A DNA stretch of 64,000 nt from Kribbella sp. CA-293567 (GCF_027627575.1 NZ_CP114065.1:620001-684000); one strand, 5' to 3'. Shown: positions 51,599-62,646, numbered from the stretch's first letter. The notes: generated from the sequence alone by a model not told the origin. A program made the numbers and translations.

Positions 51599-52528
51599 GT
51601 GTTGAGATCCACACTCGTCCGTACTGCGATTGCCGGGGTCGTGGTGCTCGGCCTGGCCGCCTGTGGGGGTGGGGGCGATCCGCTGTCCGGTGGCGATGCG
51701 GGCAGTTCCCCCGCGCCCAGCGAGGTGAAGAGCATCACCGTCGGCTCGGCCGACTTCTCCGAGAGCCAGCTGCTGGCCGAGATCTACGGCCAGGCGCTCG
51801 CCGCCAAGGGGGTCGAGGTCAAGTACCAGCAGAACATCGGCAACCGCGAGACCTACATGGCCGCGATCAAGGACGGCTCGGTCCACCTGCTGCCGGAGTA
51901 CACCGGCGCGGCGCTGGACTACTTCAAGAAGGACGCCACCGAGACCGAGGACGACGCGGCCTACAACGCGCTCAAGGGCGCGCTGCCGTCCGGCCTGGAG
52001 GTGCTGGACAAGTCGCCGGCCGCCGACGAGGACGGCATCGTGGTGACCAAGGCGACCGCGGACAAGTACAGCCTGAAGACGCTGGGCGACCTGAAGGACC
52101 ACTCGAAGGAGATGGTGGCCGGCGGCAGCTCGGAGTTCAAGGTCCGTGAGGCCGGGCTGAAGGGTTTGAAGGAGAAGTACGGGGTCGAGTTCAAGGAGTA
52201 CAAGACCCTCGACGCCGGCGGCCCGCTGAGCACCAAGGCGCTGCAGTCCGGGCAGATCCAGGTGTCGAACTTCTTCACCACCCAGTCGGTGATCAAGGAC
52301 AACAACTGGGTGCTGCTGGAGGACCCGGAGAACATCCTGCCGCCGAACAACATCGTTCCGCTGATCCGGACCGACCACAAGGCGGCCAACATCTCCGACG
52401 CGCTGAACGCGGTGTCGGCGAAGCTCACCACCGACGACCTGACCGAGCTGGTCAAGCGCATCGACGTCGGCAAGGAGGCCGCGAAGGCGGTCGCCACCGA
52501 CTGGCTGAGCAAGAACTCGCTGGCCTGA
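51599..52528 (+). CDS. Substrate-binding lipoprotein of the ABC transporter (OpuCC/ProX type)
   Basis: 309 aa, GTG start with GGAGG upstream. Lipobox LGLAAC marks a membrane-anchored lipoprotein. The OpuAC-type binding domain starts SITVGSADFSESQLLAEIYG, with IGNRETYMAAIKDGSVHLLPEY-like and SNFFTTQSVIKDNNWVLLED segments. Ligand pocket aromatics cannot be assigned by eye, so betaine versus histidine cannot be told from the sequence; location favours a hut substrate. Confidence 0.9.
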   Translation: MLRSTLVRTAIAGVVVLGLAACGGGGDPLSGGDAGSSPAPSEVKSITVGSADFSESQLLAEIYGQALAAKGVEVKYQQNIGNRETYMAAIKDGSVHLLPEYTGAALDYFKKDATETEDDAAYNALKGALPSGLEVLDKSPAADEDGIVVTKATADKYSLKTLGDLKDHSKEMVAGGSSEFKVREAGLKGLKEKYGVEFKEYKTLDAGGPLSTKALQSGQIQVSNFFTTQSVIKDNNWVLLEDPENILPPNNIVPLIRTDHKAANISDALNAVSAKLTTDDLTELVKRIDVGKEAAKAVATDWLSKNSLA

Positions 52529-52607
52529 GGTAACCGTGGGGGTCGCGGGGACGGTTCCGGCCGTCGCCGCGGCCTCCTGCCATGTCGTGATCGATGAAGG
52601 AGTGCGC

Positions 52608-53840
52608 GTGACCGAGTCGTTCGAGCAACTGTGGGCGGAGCTGGCCGCGATCGGGAAGGATCCTGACAGCGGCGGCTACCACCGCGGTGGCTGGACGCCG
52701 ACCGAGCGGGAGGCGACCGCCTGGTTCCTGGACCAGTGCGCGACCCGCGGGCTGACGGTCGAGTCGGACGGCATCGGCAATCTGGTCGCCTGGTGGGAGC
52801 CGGGCGAGGAGATACCGGGGACCATCGGTGGCGCGCGCGGGGCACGGCTGCCAGGTGTGGTCACCGGAAGCCATCTCGACTCGGTGATCGACGGGGGTGC
52901 CTTCGACGGGCCGCTCGGGGTGGTCTCCGCGCTGTCGGCGGTCGACCGGTTGCGGGCCGAGGGCTTCGTGCCGTCGGTACCGATCGGCGTCGGGGCCTTC
53001 GTCGAGGAGGAGGGCTCACGCTTCGGGATGCCCTGTCTCGGCTCGCGGATCGCCACCGGCGTACTGACGCCGGAGAAGGCGCTGGCGCTGCAGGATCGAG
53101 CCGGTGTCTCGCTGGCCGACGCGCTGAAGGACAACGGGGTCGACCTGGATCGCGTCGGGCCGTCGTCGTTGCTGGCCCGGATGGGGACCTTCGTCGAGCT
53201 GCATGTGGAGCAGGGGCGGGCGCTGACCGCGCCGGTCGGGGTGGCGAGCTCGATCTGGCCGCACGGAAGGTTTCGGTTCACCTTCACCGGTGAGGCCAAC
53301 CACGCCGGGACGACCCTGATGGAGGACCGGCACGACCCGATGCTGACCTACGCGATGACCGCGCTGGCGGCCAACAAGCAGGCCCGGCTGGCCGGTGCAC
53401 GCGCGACCTTCGGGCGGCTCGCGGTCGAGCCGAACGGGACCAACGCCGTACCGTCGCGGGTGACTGCCTGGCTGGACGCCCGGGCGGCTACCGCCGAGGT
53501 CCTCGAATCGTTGCTGGTAGCAATTACCAGGCAGGCGACCGAGCGCGCGGAGCGGGACGGGACGCAGGTCGAGATGGTACCGGAGTCGGTCTCACCGATC
53601 GTGGACTTCCAGCCTGACTTGAGGAATCGGCTCAGTGCGGTGCTCGGTGACGCGCCGGTGCTGCCGACCGGGGCAGGGCACGACGCCGGGGTGTTCTCCG
53701 ATGCGGGGATCCCGACGGCGATGTTGTTCGTGCGCAACCCGACCGGCATCTCGCACTCGCCGGCCGAGAACGCCGAGATGGACGACTGCCTGGCCGGGGT
53801 CGAGGCGTTGGCGACCGTCCTGAAGGACCTCGCCCGGTGA
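52608..53840 (+). CDS. M20-family amidohydrolase (allantoate/carbamoyl type) of the hut operon
   Basis: 410 aa from the GTG at 52608, with AAGGAG 5 nt upstream. Metal motifs: VVTGSHLDSVIDGGAFDGPL (His and bridging Asp), FVEEEGSRFGMPCLGSR (Glu pair) and the dimerisation segment TGEANHAGTTLMEDR. PTGAGHDAGVF and NPTGISHSPAE near the end supply further ligands. Annotated relatives are allantoate amidohydrolase or N-carbamoyl-amino-acid hydrolase. Here the gene overlaps hutF by GTGA, and no N-formylglutamate deformylase gene is present in the window, so it probably performs the last deformylation. That is inference. Confidence 0.88.
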   Translation: MTESFEQLWAELAAIGKDPDSGGYHRGGWTPTEREATAWFLDQCATRGLTVESDGIGNLVAWWEPGEEIPGTIGGARGARLPGVVTGSHLDSVIDGGAFDGPLGVVSALSAVDRLRAEGFVPSVPIGVGAFVEEEGSRFGMPCLGSRIATGVLTPEKALALQDRAGVSLADALKDNGVDLDRVGPSSLLARMGTFVELHVEQGRALTAPVGVASSIWPHGRFRFTFTGEANHAGTTLMEDRHDPMLTYAMTALAANKQARLAGARATFGRLAVEPNGTNAVPSRVTAWLDARAATAEVLESLLVAITRQATERAERDGTQVEMVPESVSPIVDFQPDLRNRLSAVLGDAPVLPTGAGHDAGVFSDAGIPTAMLFVRNPTGISHSPAENAEMDDCLAGVEALATVLKDLAR

Positions 53841-55147
53841 CTGCCTACTGGTGCGAGAAAGCCTTGTTGCCAACGGGGATCGCTTCCTCGGTGCTGATCG
53901 AGGTCGTCGATGGCCGCTTCGCTTCGGTCACGGCTGATGCCCAGGCGGGTGACGCTGTACGCCTCGATGGGCTGGTGATTCCCGGCCTCGCGAACTGCCA
54001 CAGCCACGCCTTCCACCGGGCGCTGCGCGGTCGCACGCAGACCGAACGCGGGACCTTCTGGACGTGGCGCGAGCAGATGTACTCAGTGGCGTCGGTGCTC
54101 ACGCCTGACAGCTACTACCGGCTGGCCCGGGCCGTGTACGGCGAGATGGTGCTGGCCGGAATCACTTCGGTCGGTGAGTTCCACTATCTCCACCACGCCC
54201 CCGGCGGTCGCCGGTACGACGAGCCGAACGCGATGGGTGAGGCCCTGATTGCGGCCGCCCGGGACGCCGGAGTGCGGATCGCGCTGCTCGACACCTGCTA
54301 CCTGGCGGGCGGGATCGATCAACCGCTGAACGAGGTGCAGCAGCGCTTCAGCGACGGCGACGCGGTGGCCTGGGGTGCTCGGGTCGGCCAGTTGCGTGGT
54401 GCCGACGACGTCGTGATCGGGGCGGCGGCGCACTCGGTCCGCGGCGTACCGCAGGAGCAGTTGAGTGCCGTTGCCTCTTTGTTGCCTGAGGCTCCTTTGC
54501 ATGTGCATCTGTCGGAGCAGGTCGCCGAGAACCAGGCCTGCTTGGCGGCGTACGGGCGAACTCCGTCGCAGGTACTGGACGAGAGCGGCTTTCTCGGTCC
54601 GCGGACCAGTGCGGTTCACGCGACGCACCTGACGCCGGTGGACGTGGGACTGCTCGGGAGCACGGGAACGTTCTCGTGTTTCTGTCCGACCACCGAGCGG
54701 GACCTTGCCGACGGCATCGGTCCGTCGGTCGCGTTGCGTGACGCGGGATCCCCGCTGACGTTGGGATCCGACAGCCATGCGGTGGTCGATCTCTTCGAGG
54801 AGATGCGGGCGGTCGAGTTGAACGAGCGGCTGGCCTCGCAGGAGCGCGGTCACTGGTCGGCGCCGGAACTGCTGACTGCTGCGACGGTCGACGGGCACCG
54901 CTCGATCGGATTCGCCGACGCCGGGGTGATCGAGGTCGGTGCTCGGGCAGATCTGGTCGCTGTGCGGCTGGACAGTCCCCGGACGGCAGGGACGGGTGGT
55001 TCGCTGGAGACAGCGGTCTTCGCCGCGTCGGCCGCCGATGTCACCGACGTGGTGGCGAACGGCGTACAGGTTGTGGCTGAAGGCAATCATGTGAAGCTGG
55101 CGGTCGGCGCGGAGCTGGCCGCCTCGATCGAGGCGGTGACGCGATGA
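53837..55147 (+). CDS. hutF: Formimidoylglutamate deiminase HutF
   Basis: 436 aa, GTG start overlapping the upstream stop. Converts N-formimidoyl-L-glutamate to N-formylglutamate plus ammonia. Metal motif H-x-H in [16 protein letters not shown], then [56 protein letters not shown] and the metal Asp in [17 protein letters not shown]. Its presence shows the five-step HutF-type pathway rather than direct formamide release. Confidence 0.95.
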   Translation: MTAYWCEKALLPTGIASSVLIEVVDGRFASVTADAQAGDAVRLDGLVIPGLANCHSHAFHRALRGRTQTERGTFWTWREQMYSVASVLTPDSYYRLARAVYGEMVLAGITSVGEFHYLHHAPGGRRYDEPNAMGEALIAAARDAGVRIALLDTCYLAGGIDQPLNEVQQRFSDGDAVAWGARVGQLRGADDVVIGAAAHSVRGVPQEQLSAVASLLPEAPLHVHLSEQVAENQACLAAYGRTPSQVLDESGFLGPRTSAVHATHLTPVDVGLLGSTGTFSCFCPTTERDLADGIGPSVALRDAGSPLTLGSDSHAVVDLFEEMRAVELNERLASQERGHWSAPELLTAATVDGHRSIGFADAGVIEVGARADLVAVRLDSPRTAGTGGSLETAVFAASAADVTDVVANGVQVVAEGNHVKLAVGAELAASIEAVTR

Positions 55148-56307
55148 GCTCCCTTCTGCTGACCGGGATCGGTTCGCTGGTGACCAACGACCCCGCGCAC
55201 GGCGGGCCGCTCGGCGAGCTGCGCGACGCGGCGCTGGTGATCGAGAGCGGCAAGGTCGCCTGGGTCGGCTCGCGCCGCGCCGCACCGGCCGCGGACAGCT
55301 CGGCCGACTGTGGTGACCGGGCGGTGATCCCCGGTTTCGTCGACTCGCACTCGCATCTGGTCTTCGCCGGAGACCGGGCCGAGGAGTTCGCCGCGCGGAT
55401 GACCGGGCAGCCGTACAGCGCAGGCGGCATCCGTACGACGGTCGCGGTGACCCGGCAGGCGGCCGACGAGCAGCTGACGGCCAACGTCGCCCGGCTGGTC
55501 GGGGAGATGCGGCGGCAGGGCACCACGACTGTCGAGATCAAGTCTGGTTATGGGCTGACCGTTCGTGATGAATCGCGTTCATTGGCGATCGCGGCTGGCT
55601 TCACCGACGAGACGACGTACCTGGGGGCGCACGTGGTGGCGCCGGAGTACGCCGATGATCCGGCGGGCTACGTCGACCTGGTGACCGGGCCGATGCTGAC
55701 GGCAGCGGCCAAGCACGCGAAGTGGGTGGACGTCTTCGTCGAGCGAGGTGCCTTCGACGCCGACCAGGCACGGGCGATCCTGCGAGCTGGTCAGGCGGCC
55801 GGCCTGTCGGCTCGGGTGCACGCGAACCAGTTGGGCGAGGGACCTGGCGTGCAGGTCGCTTGTGAGGTCGGAGCGGCGGCTGCCGACCATTGCACGTTCC
55901 TCACCGACGCGGACGTGGACGCGCTGGCCTCGGCCGGGGTGGTGGCGGGGCTGCTCCCGTCGATTGAGTTCTCCACGCGTTCGCCGTACCCGGATGCTCG
56001 GCGGCTGCTGGACGCCGGAGTGACCGTCGCTCTGGCGACCGACTGCAACCCCGGTTCCGGCTACTCGTCCTCGATGCCGTTCTGCATCGCCTTGGCGGTC
56101 CGCGAAATGCACATGACCCCAGCCGAAGCCCTCTGGTCAGCCACCGCCGGCGGCGCCGCCGCACTTCGGCGTACGGACATCGGGCGGCTCACCGTCGGCG
56201 CCCGAGCCGACCTCGCCGTCCTGGACGCCCCCTCCTACCTACACCTTGCGTACCGGCCGGGTGTACCGCTCGTGACCCAGACCTTCGTGGCGGGCCGTCC
56301 CGGGTAG
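55144..56307 (+). CDS. hutI: Imidazolonepropionase HutI
   Basis: 387 aa, ATG overlapping the hutF stop. Third step of the pathway: imidazolonepropionate to formimidoylglutamate. Motifs: [20 protein letters not shown] (metal H-x-H), [47 protein letters not shown], and [16 protein letters not shown] with the metal Asp. Last gene of the hut series. Its stop is 9 nt before a 91-bp repeat. Confidence 0.96.
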   Translation: MSSLLLTGIGSLVTNDPAHGGPLGELRDAALVIESGKVAWVGSRRAAPAADSSADCGDRAVIPGFVDSHSHLVFAGDRAEEFAARMTGQPYSAGGIRTTVAVTRQAADEQLTANVARLVGEMRRQGTTTVEIKSGYGLTVRDESRSLAIAAGFTDETTYLGAHVVAPEYADDPAGYVDLVTGPMLTAAAKHAKWVDVFVERGAFDADQARAILRAGQAAGLSARVHANQLGEGPGVQVACEVGAAAADHCTFLTDADVDALASAGVVAGLLPSIEFSTRSPYPDARRLLDAGVTVALATDCNPGSGYSSSMPFCIALAVREMHMTPAEALWSATAGGAAALRRTDIGRLTVGARADLAVLDAPSYLHLAYRPGVPLVTQTFVAGRPG

Positions 56308-56315
56308 ACCCGGAT

Positions 56316-56406
56316 CGCCACCACTGACCAAGCACCCATTGGTGGTGCGTCACCGCTCAGCGCTCGGTTCAAGCGGCCCGGAGGAGCGAGTTGGTCAGTG
56401 GTGGCG
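56316..56406 (+). repeat. 91-bp terminal-inverted-repeat element, left copy
   Basis: Ends are perfect 16-bp inverted repeats (CGCCACCACTGACCAA and its complement). The right-hand 53 nt match the copy at 57305-57396, in inverted orientation, at 50 of 53 positions; the first 17 nt are also identical, and the middle ~22 nt differ. The copy covers the stop and last ~12 codons of the DUF559 gene. Confidence 0.85.
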
Positions 56407-57247
56407 CGCCGGTCAGTTCCGCGACTGAGGCAGCGACCCAGCTTGCGTCGTAGATGACGTCCTCCCAGCTGAAGCGGAGGACCCGCCAGCCTCGGAGCGT
56501 GAGATTCACTCCGCGTCGGCAATCCTTGATCAGTTGGCGGCGCGAGCTGTGGTGCTCGAACCCGTCGGCCTCCAACCCGATCATCGCGGCGCGGTGGCCG
56601 AGGTCGAGGCGCGCGGAGAAGGCTCTGTCCCGGACAGCGACCTGAGGCTCGAAACCGTCGATACCTGCCTCGATCAGGATCGCTCGGAGCGCGGACTCCA
56701 GCACCGACTCGGATCTTCCGTCCGCGAGGGCGACGACCCGCTGGATCCGGCGACGGTGCGGGCCGCGGAGTCTGGCCGCTGCCGTCTGAAGGTCGTCGGC
56801 GTCGACGATCTCCTGGTGCAGAGCGGAGTCGGCGATGGCAAGAGCCTCAGACAGCGGGAGTGCTCTGATGCAGTCGAGCACGGTACGGATCGGGGTGGTG
56901 ACGTCATCCAGTGCCGGGGCGTCGGCCCAGTGCAGGACGCAGCGCTCCTGGGAGGCTCGTCGTTTCGCCTTGGTCGGCGGGAGCGTGACATGGGGGATCA
57001 GCGGCTCGGTGATCAGCTTCATGCCCCAGTGCTGGGCGGCGCTTTGGTAGGAGACGACTCCGCCGTGACTCCGGGCCGCTGCCATGGCGGTCGGCGCCTT
57101 CGGTAGCGCGTAGACCCCTTTGGCCGTTCGGCGGACCTGGCCGGCGAGCAAGGCGTTCCGGATGGCGCGGCCGGACACCACTGTGCGCAACTCGGCGAAG
57201 GTGGCGCTGCCCTGTCGCCGGGAAAGCACCTCCACCACTTCGGCCAT
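56369..57247 (-). CDS. DUF559/AbiEi-like protein bracketed by repeats
   Basis: 292 aa from the ATG at 57247 (an upstream open stretch lacks family sequence). N-terminal winged-helix like AbiEi antitoxins (RRQGSATFAELRTVVSGRAI, RRTAKGVYALPKAP). The C-terminal DUF559 domain is of the Vsr/restriction-nuclease fold: RLDLGHRAAMIGLEADGFEH carries the D...E-x-D core, followed by RRQLIKDCRRGVNLTLRGW and VLRFSWEDVIYD. This pairing is frequent in actinomycetes with no established role. The last residues (APPLTNSLLRAA) are encoded by the left 91-bp repeat. No partner nucleotidyltransferase (AbiEii) gene is adjacent. Confidence 0.85.
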   Translation of the reverse strand: MAEVVEVLSRRQGSATFAELRTVVSGRAIRNALLAGQVRRTAKGVYALPKAPTAMAAARSHGGVVSYQSAAQHWGMKLITEPLIPHVTLPPTKAKRRASQERCVLHWADAPALDDVTTPIRTVLDCIRALPLSEALAIADSALHQEIVDADDLQTAAARLRGPHRRRIQRVVALADGRSESVLESALRAILIEAGIDGFEPQVAVRDRAFSARLDLGHRAAMIGLEADGFEHHSSRRQLIKDCRRGVNLTLRGWRVLRFSWEDVIYDASWVAASVAELTGAPPLTNSLLRAA

Positions 57248-57304
57248 GGGCACATTCTGGCGAATCTCGGGTGATCGCCGGGCTGGTTGTCCACAACCCC
57301 GGAC

Positions 57305-57396
57305 CGCCACCACTGATCAACTCGCTCCTCCGGGCCGCTCGAACCGAGTGCTGAGCGTTAACGCGGTGATCACAGTGCACTTGGTCAGTGGTGGCG
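57305..57396 (-). repeat. 91/92-bp terminal-inverted-repeat element, right copy (inverted)
   Basis: Ends CGCCACCACTGATCAA and TTGGTCAGTGGTGGCG (one mismatch). It is in opposite orientation to the left copy, 58 nt upstream of the DUF559 start codon and 7 nt from the neighbouring GNAT gene's stop. The conserved 53-nt half faces the DUF559 gene in both copies. Confidence 0.85.
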
Positions 57397-57403
57397 CTCC
57401 GGG

Positions 57404-57889
57404 CTAGTCGGCCAGTTCCTTGGAGAGCATGGCGCTGGTGGTGCCGTTGGGGCGGCGGATCTTGCCGACCTCGACGAAGCCGCGGTTGGCGTGGAAGGCC
57501 AGGGAAGGTTCGTCGGGTGGGTCGGACTGGACCCGGCAGACCAGGCGGTCGAAGGGTTTGGCGGCGCGTTCGACGGCGCGGTAGACCGAGGTGGCGACGC
57601 CCTGGCGGCGGTGCTGCTCGGCGACGACGATCCGGTCGAGCAGCAGGAAGCGGTCGGCGTAGGTGTTGACGAACCACTGGAAGTCGAGGGAGTCGTGGGC
57701 GGAGCCGGGCGCGAAGGTGAGGACGAAGGCGGCGATCTCACCCTCGATGTCCACCACGGCGGCGTGGGCGGCGATCAGCCGCAGCCAGTCCAGCCGGTCG
57801 GGACCCAGCGGGTCCGTCTGCTCGACGGCGGCGGCGTTCAGGGCGAGCACGGCCGGTTCGTCGGCTGACGTCAGGGGGCGGAGTTTCAC
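57404..57889 (-). CDS. GNAT-family N-acetyltransferase
   Basis: 161 aa. Conserved acetyl-CoA motif LLDRIVVAEQHRRQGVATSV and C-terminal HANRGFVEVGKIR. N-terminal MKLRPLTSADEPAVLALNAA is typical. Substrate unknown. Divergent from dnaK with the heat-shock regulatory region between. Confidence 0.9.
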   Translation of the reverse strand: MKLRPLTSADEPAVLALNAAAVEQTDPLGPDRLDWLRLIAAHAAVVDIEGEIAAFVLTFAPGSAHDSLDFQWFVNTYADRFLLLDRIVVAEQHRRQGVATSVYRAVERAAKPFDRLVCRVQSDPPDEPSLAFHANRGFVEVGKIRRPNGTTSAMLSKELAD

Positions 57890-58005
57890 GAGCCCACCTT
57901 CCCACGCGGGACACCTTCCGCGGCAGGGGTCCGGTCAGGGCTTGACCCCGTCCGAACCCTGGAAATCCGGGGTCGGGGTTGGGAATGACCCGAGGGTCGG
58001 GCAAT

Positions 58006-58026
58006 GTTGAGCCTAGTGAACTCAAG
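58006..58026. promoter_or_regulatory. HAIR box 1 (HspR site)
   Basis: GTTGAGC-N7-ACTCAAG against consensus CTTGAGT-N7-ACTCAAG, two mismatches in the left arm. Confidence 0.8.
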
Positions 58027-58052
58027 TTTGCCGAACCGGGCGACGGTCCGAT

Positions 58053-58081
58053 TTGAATCCGGACCACCGGCGAGGCAACAT
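58053..58081 (+). promoter_or_regulatory. dnaK promoter candidate
   Basis: TTGAAT, 17-nt spacer, CAACAT. The -10 match is poor, but the second HAIR box begins at its last base pairs, as expected for a repressed promoter. Confidence 0.4.
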
Positions 58082-58100
58082 TGAGTCCGCATCACTCAAC
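58080..58100. promoter_or_regulatory. HAIR box 2 (HspR site)
   Basis: ATTGAGT-N7-ACTCAAC, a nearly perfect palindrome 18 nt before the dnaK start. With box 1 (74 bp upstream) it allows cooperative HspR repression. Confidence 0.85.
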
Positions 58101-58118
58101 TTCGTGGAGGTAACGCAC

Positions 58119-59993
58119 ATGGCCCGCGCGGTCGGTATCGATCTCGGTACGACGAACTCCGTCATCGCCGTACTGGAAGGTGGCGAGCCCACCGTCATCC
58201 CCAACGCCGAGGGAGCGCGTACGACGCCCTCGGTCGTGGCCTTCGCCAAGAACGGCGAGGTCCTGGTCGGCGAGGTGGCCAAGCGCCAGGCCACCACGAA
58301 CGTCGACCGTACGATCCGTTCGGTCAAGCGCCACATGGGCGAGGACTGGAACGTCTCGATCGACGGCAAGAAGTTCACCCCCCAGCAGATCAGCGCCTTC
58401 GTGCTGCAGAAGCTGAAGCGGGACGCCGAGGCGTACCTCGGGGAGCAGGTCACCGACGCGGTCATCACCGTGCCGGCCTACTTCTCCGACGCGCAGCGCC
58501 AGGCGACCAAGGAGGCCGGCGAGATCGCCGGTCTGAACGTGCACCGGATCGTCAACGAGCCCACCGCGGCCGCGCTGGCGTACGGGCTGGACAAGGGCGC
58601 CGAGCAGACCATCCTGGTCTTCGACCTCGGTGGCGGCACCTTCGACGTGTCGCTGCTGGAGATCGGCGACGGCGTCTTCGAGGTGAAGGCCACCAGCGGT
58701 GACAACCACCTCGGTGGTGACGACTGGGACATGCGGATCGTCGAGTGGCTGGTGACCCAGTTCAAGAACAAGAACGGCACCGACCTGTCCGGCGACAAGA
58801 TGGCCATGCAGCGGCTGCAGGAGGCCGCGGAGAAGGCCAAGATCGAGCTGTCCAGCGCCGCCGAGACCTCGATCCACCTGCCGTACCTGAGCCTGACCGA
58901 CTCCGGCCCGCTGCACCTGGAGGAGAAGCTCTCCCGGGCCGAGTTCCAGAAGCTCACCAACGACCTGCTCGAGCGCGCCCGCGCGCCGTTCAAGGCCGTC
59001 ATCAAGGACGCCGGCGTGGACGTGTCGAAGGTCGACCACGTCATCCTCGTCGGTGGCTCCACCCGGATGCCCGCGGTGGCCGAGCTGGTCAAGGAACTGA
59101 CCGGTGGCAAGGACCCGAACAAGGGCGTCAACCCCGACGAGGTCGTCGCCGTCGGCGCCAGCCTGCAGGCCGGTGTGCTGAAGGGTGAGGTCAAGGACGT
59201 CCTGTTGCTCGACGTGACCCCGCTGAGCCTGGGCATCGAGACCAAGGGCGGCGTCTTCACCAAGATCATCGAGCGCAACACCACGATCCCGACCAAGGGC
59301 TCGGAGATCTTCACCACCGCCGAGGACAACCAGCCGTCGGTGATGATCCAGGTCTACCAGGGTGAGCGCGAGATGGCCCGCGACAACAAGTCGCTCGGCA
59401 ACTTCGAGCTGACCGGCCTGCCGCCGGCGCCGCGCAACGTGCCGCAGATCGAGGTCACCTTCGACATCGACGCGAACGGCATCGTGCACGTCAACGCCAA
59501 GGACCTGGCCACCGGCAAGGAGCAGCGCATGACGGTCACCGGTGGCTCCGCGCTGCCGAAGAACGACATCGACCAGATGGTCCGCGACGCCGAGCAGTAC
59601 GCCGAGGAGGACCGGCTGCGCCGCGAGGCGGTCGAGTCCCGCAACCAGTCCGAGGGCCTCGTCTACCAGACGGAGAAGTTCCTGCAGGAGAACGAGGACA
59701 AGATCCCCGACGACGTCAAGACCGAGGTCAAGGACGGCGTCGCGGAGCTGAAGAAGGCGCTCGAGGGCACCGACGACGAGGCGATCAAGGCCGCGTCGGA
59801 GAAGCTGTCGCAGTCCAGCCAGAAGATGGGTGCCGCGATGTACGCGAACGCCCAGGCCGCCGGCGGCTCGGACGAGAACGCCTCCGCCGACGACGGCAGC
59901 AGCGCGAACAGCAACGACGACGACGGTGTCGTCGACGCCGAGATCGTCGACGACGAGCGCCCGCAGGACAAGAAGCAAGAGGACGACAAGTGA
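58119..59993 (+). CDS. dnaK: Molecular chaperone DnaK (Hsp70)
   Basis: 624 aa, ATG 7 nt after GGAGGT. ATPase domain motifs: [56 protein letters not shown] and [13 protein letters not shown]. Substrate domain [21 protein letters not shown] strand ([20 protein letters not shown]) and an acidic C-terminal tail rich in Asp/Asn/Ser. First gene of the HspR-controlled operon. Confidence 0.97.
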   Translation: MARAVGIDLGTTNSVIAVLEGGEPTVIPNAEGARTTPSVVAFAKNGEVLVGEVAKRQATTNVDRTIRSVKRHMGEDWNVSIDGKKFTPQQISAFVLQKLKRDAEAYLGEQVTDAVITVPAYFSDAQRQATKEAGEIAGLNVHRIVNEPTAAALAYGLDKGAEQTILVFDLGGGTFDVSLLEIGDGVFEVKATSGDNHLGGDDWDMRIVEWLVTQFKNKNGTDLSGDKMAMQRLQEAAEKAKIELSSAAETSIHLPYLSLTDSGPLHLEEKLSRAEFQKLTNDLLERARAPFKAVIKDAGVDVSKVDHVILVGGSTRMPAVAELVKELTGGKDPNKGVNPDEVVAVGASLQAGVLKGEVKDVLLLDVTPLSLGIETKGGVFTKIIERNTTIPTKGSEIFTTAEDNQPSVMIQVYQGEREMARDNKSLGNFELTGLPPAPRNVPQIEVTFDIDANGIVHVNAKDLATGKEQRMTVTGGSALPKNDIDQMVRDAEQYAEEDRLRREAVESRNQSEGLVYQTEKFLQENEDKIPDDVKTEVKDGVAELKKALEGTDDEAIKAASEKLSQSSQKMGAAMYANAQAAGGSDENASADDGSSANSNDDDGVVDAEIVDDERPQDKKQEDDK

Positions 59994-60676
59994 CCGATCG
60001 CGACCCAGGCAGCGAGTTCGGCGACGGCGAGCCCGTCGTCCGGGACAAGCGCCGGATCGACCCGGAGACCGGCAACCTGCGGGAGCCCGCCGAGCAGTCG
60101 GCGGCCCCCGCGGGCGGTCCCGCGGCAGGCATGCCGGGTACGCCGGGCGCCCAGCCGCCGCGGGAGCCCTCGGACCTGATCGGTCCGTCGGCCCAGGAGG
60201 CCCTGTTGACCGAGGCGCTGGCCGAGCGTACGGCCGACCTGCAGCGACTGCAGGCGGAGTACGTGAACTACAAGCGTCGCGTCGACCGGGACCGGGAGGC
60301 GAACCGCGAGGTCGTCATCGGCACGGTGCTGACCGAACTGCTGCAGACGCTGGACGACATCGGCCGGGCCCGTGAGGCCGGTGAGCTCGAGGGTGCCTTC
60401 AAGGCGGTCGCCGAGTCGGTCGAGCGGGTGACCGAGAAGCTCGGTCTGACCAAGTACGGCGAGGTGGGCGACCCGTTCGACCCACGGATCCACGAGGCCC
60501 TGCTGCACAACTATTCCGACGAGGTCGACGGTCCGACCGCGACGCTGGTGATGCAGCCGGGCTACCGCCTCGGCGAGCGGATCCTGCGGGCGGCCCGGGT
60601 CGCGGTCTCCGAGCCGACCGAGCAGCTCCCGGCCACCGAGGCCGGGGACGGCGAGGCCGAGAAGCCCGCGGAGTAA
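59990..60676 (+). CDS. grpE: Nucleotide exchange factor GrpE
   Basis: 228 aa, GTG overlapping the dnaK stop. A disordered N-terminus rich in Pro/Gly/Ala (~1-75) precedes the coiled coil ([20 protein letters not shown]) and the beta-domain ([40 protein letters not shown]). It releases ADP from DnaK. Confidence 0.95.
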   Translation: MTDRDPGSEFGDGEPVVRDKRRIDPETGNLREPAEQSAAPAGGPAAGMPGTPGAQPPREPSDLIGPSAQEALLTEALAERTADLQRLQAEYVNYKRRVDRDREANREVVIGTVLTELLQTLDDIGRAREAGELEGAFKAVAESVERVTEKLGLTKYGEVGDPFDPRIHEALLHNYSDEVDGPTATLVMQPGYRLGERILRAARVAVSEPTEQLPATEAGDGEAEKPAE

Positions 60677-60705
60677 GGCATTCTTCCCGAGGAGGTGGGG
60701 CGTCG

Positions 60706-61886
<1,181 letters not shown>

Positions 61887-61887
<1 letters not shown>

Positions 61888-62345
61888 TGGGCATCCCGTT
61901 CAGCCAGGTGCCGACCTGGGACGACCGCACCCCGATCTACGTGATCTCGGTGGCGGCCCAACTGGCCGGCATGCACCCGCAGACGCTGCGGCAGTACGAC
62001 CGGCTCGGGCTGGTGACGCCGAGCCGGGCGAGCGGGCGCGGGCGGCGCTACTCGGCGTACGACGTGGCGCGGTTGCGCTACGTGCAGCACCTGTCGCAGG
62101 AGGAGGGCGTGAATCTGGCGGGCATCAGGCACATCCTCGAGCTCCAGTCGGAGGTCGAGGGCCTGCGCCACACGGTGAACAAGCTCCTCGCCGAGGTGCA
62201 GCGTGGGGTCGGCGTCTCGCGTCAGCAGACCCAACGCAGCCGGGTCTTCTCGGCCGGCCCGGCCGGCGACGTGATCGCCATGGGCCGTCAGCAGACCACC
62301 ACCCGGTGGATCCGCACCCAGCCACTGGAGCTGGACCAGCGCTGA
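61887..62345 (+). CDS. hspR: Heat-shock repressor HspR (MerR family)
   Basis: 152 aa. N-terminal MerR winged helix: YVISVAAQLAGMHPQTLRQY, RLGLVTPSRASGRGRRYSAY, LRYVQHLSQEEGVNLAGIRH. It represses its own operon at HAIR boxes, with DnaK as co-repressor, in Streptomyces. The last gene of the dnaK operon, giving autoregulation. Confidence 0.95.
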
Positions 62346-62350
62346 GCCGT

Positions 62351-62576
62351 TGCCGGGAGCCCCCAACGGGGGCTCCCGGCACCAAGGCACTGCCACCACA
62401 GACTTCCGGAAGCCTCAACCCCCGCGAGGCTTCCGGTTCGGCCGGTGGCTTCTTCCCCCGGAAGCCGCCGGTGCCCGGAGGCACTGAATCCCCCCAGGTG
62501 TCTCCGGCCACGGCCGGAGTTCGTTTTCCCCGAGACGACTCCGGCCAGAGCCCCCGGACCCCCGTGGTCCGGGGGC
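62351..62576 (+). terminator. Six consecutive stem-loops after hspR
   Basis: H1 62352-62380, 13-bp stem with 3-nt loop, the likely operon terminator. H2 62406-62436, CCGGAAGCCTC stem. H3 62441-62472, 12 bp with two G-U pairs. H4 62475-62507, 10 bp. H5 62512-62546, GGCCGGAGT stem. H6 62550-62576, GCCCCCGGACC stem. None has a T-run. The loops of H2-H4 contain runs of five or six C and that of H5 a run of four. The 300-nt region 62346-62646 holds no ORF that looks coding. Confidence 0.7.
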
Positions 62577-62646
62577 TTCCTCACGTTCACCCGCCGGTCA
62601 CCGGAGATCACGTGGGATCCGGGCCGATCCGGCCTACTCTGGCTGA

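Noticed and set aside
58092..59978. 628-codon minus-strand frame opposite dnaK
   Set aside because: Antisense shadow; dnaK identity on the plus strand is unambiguous.
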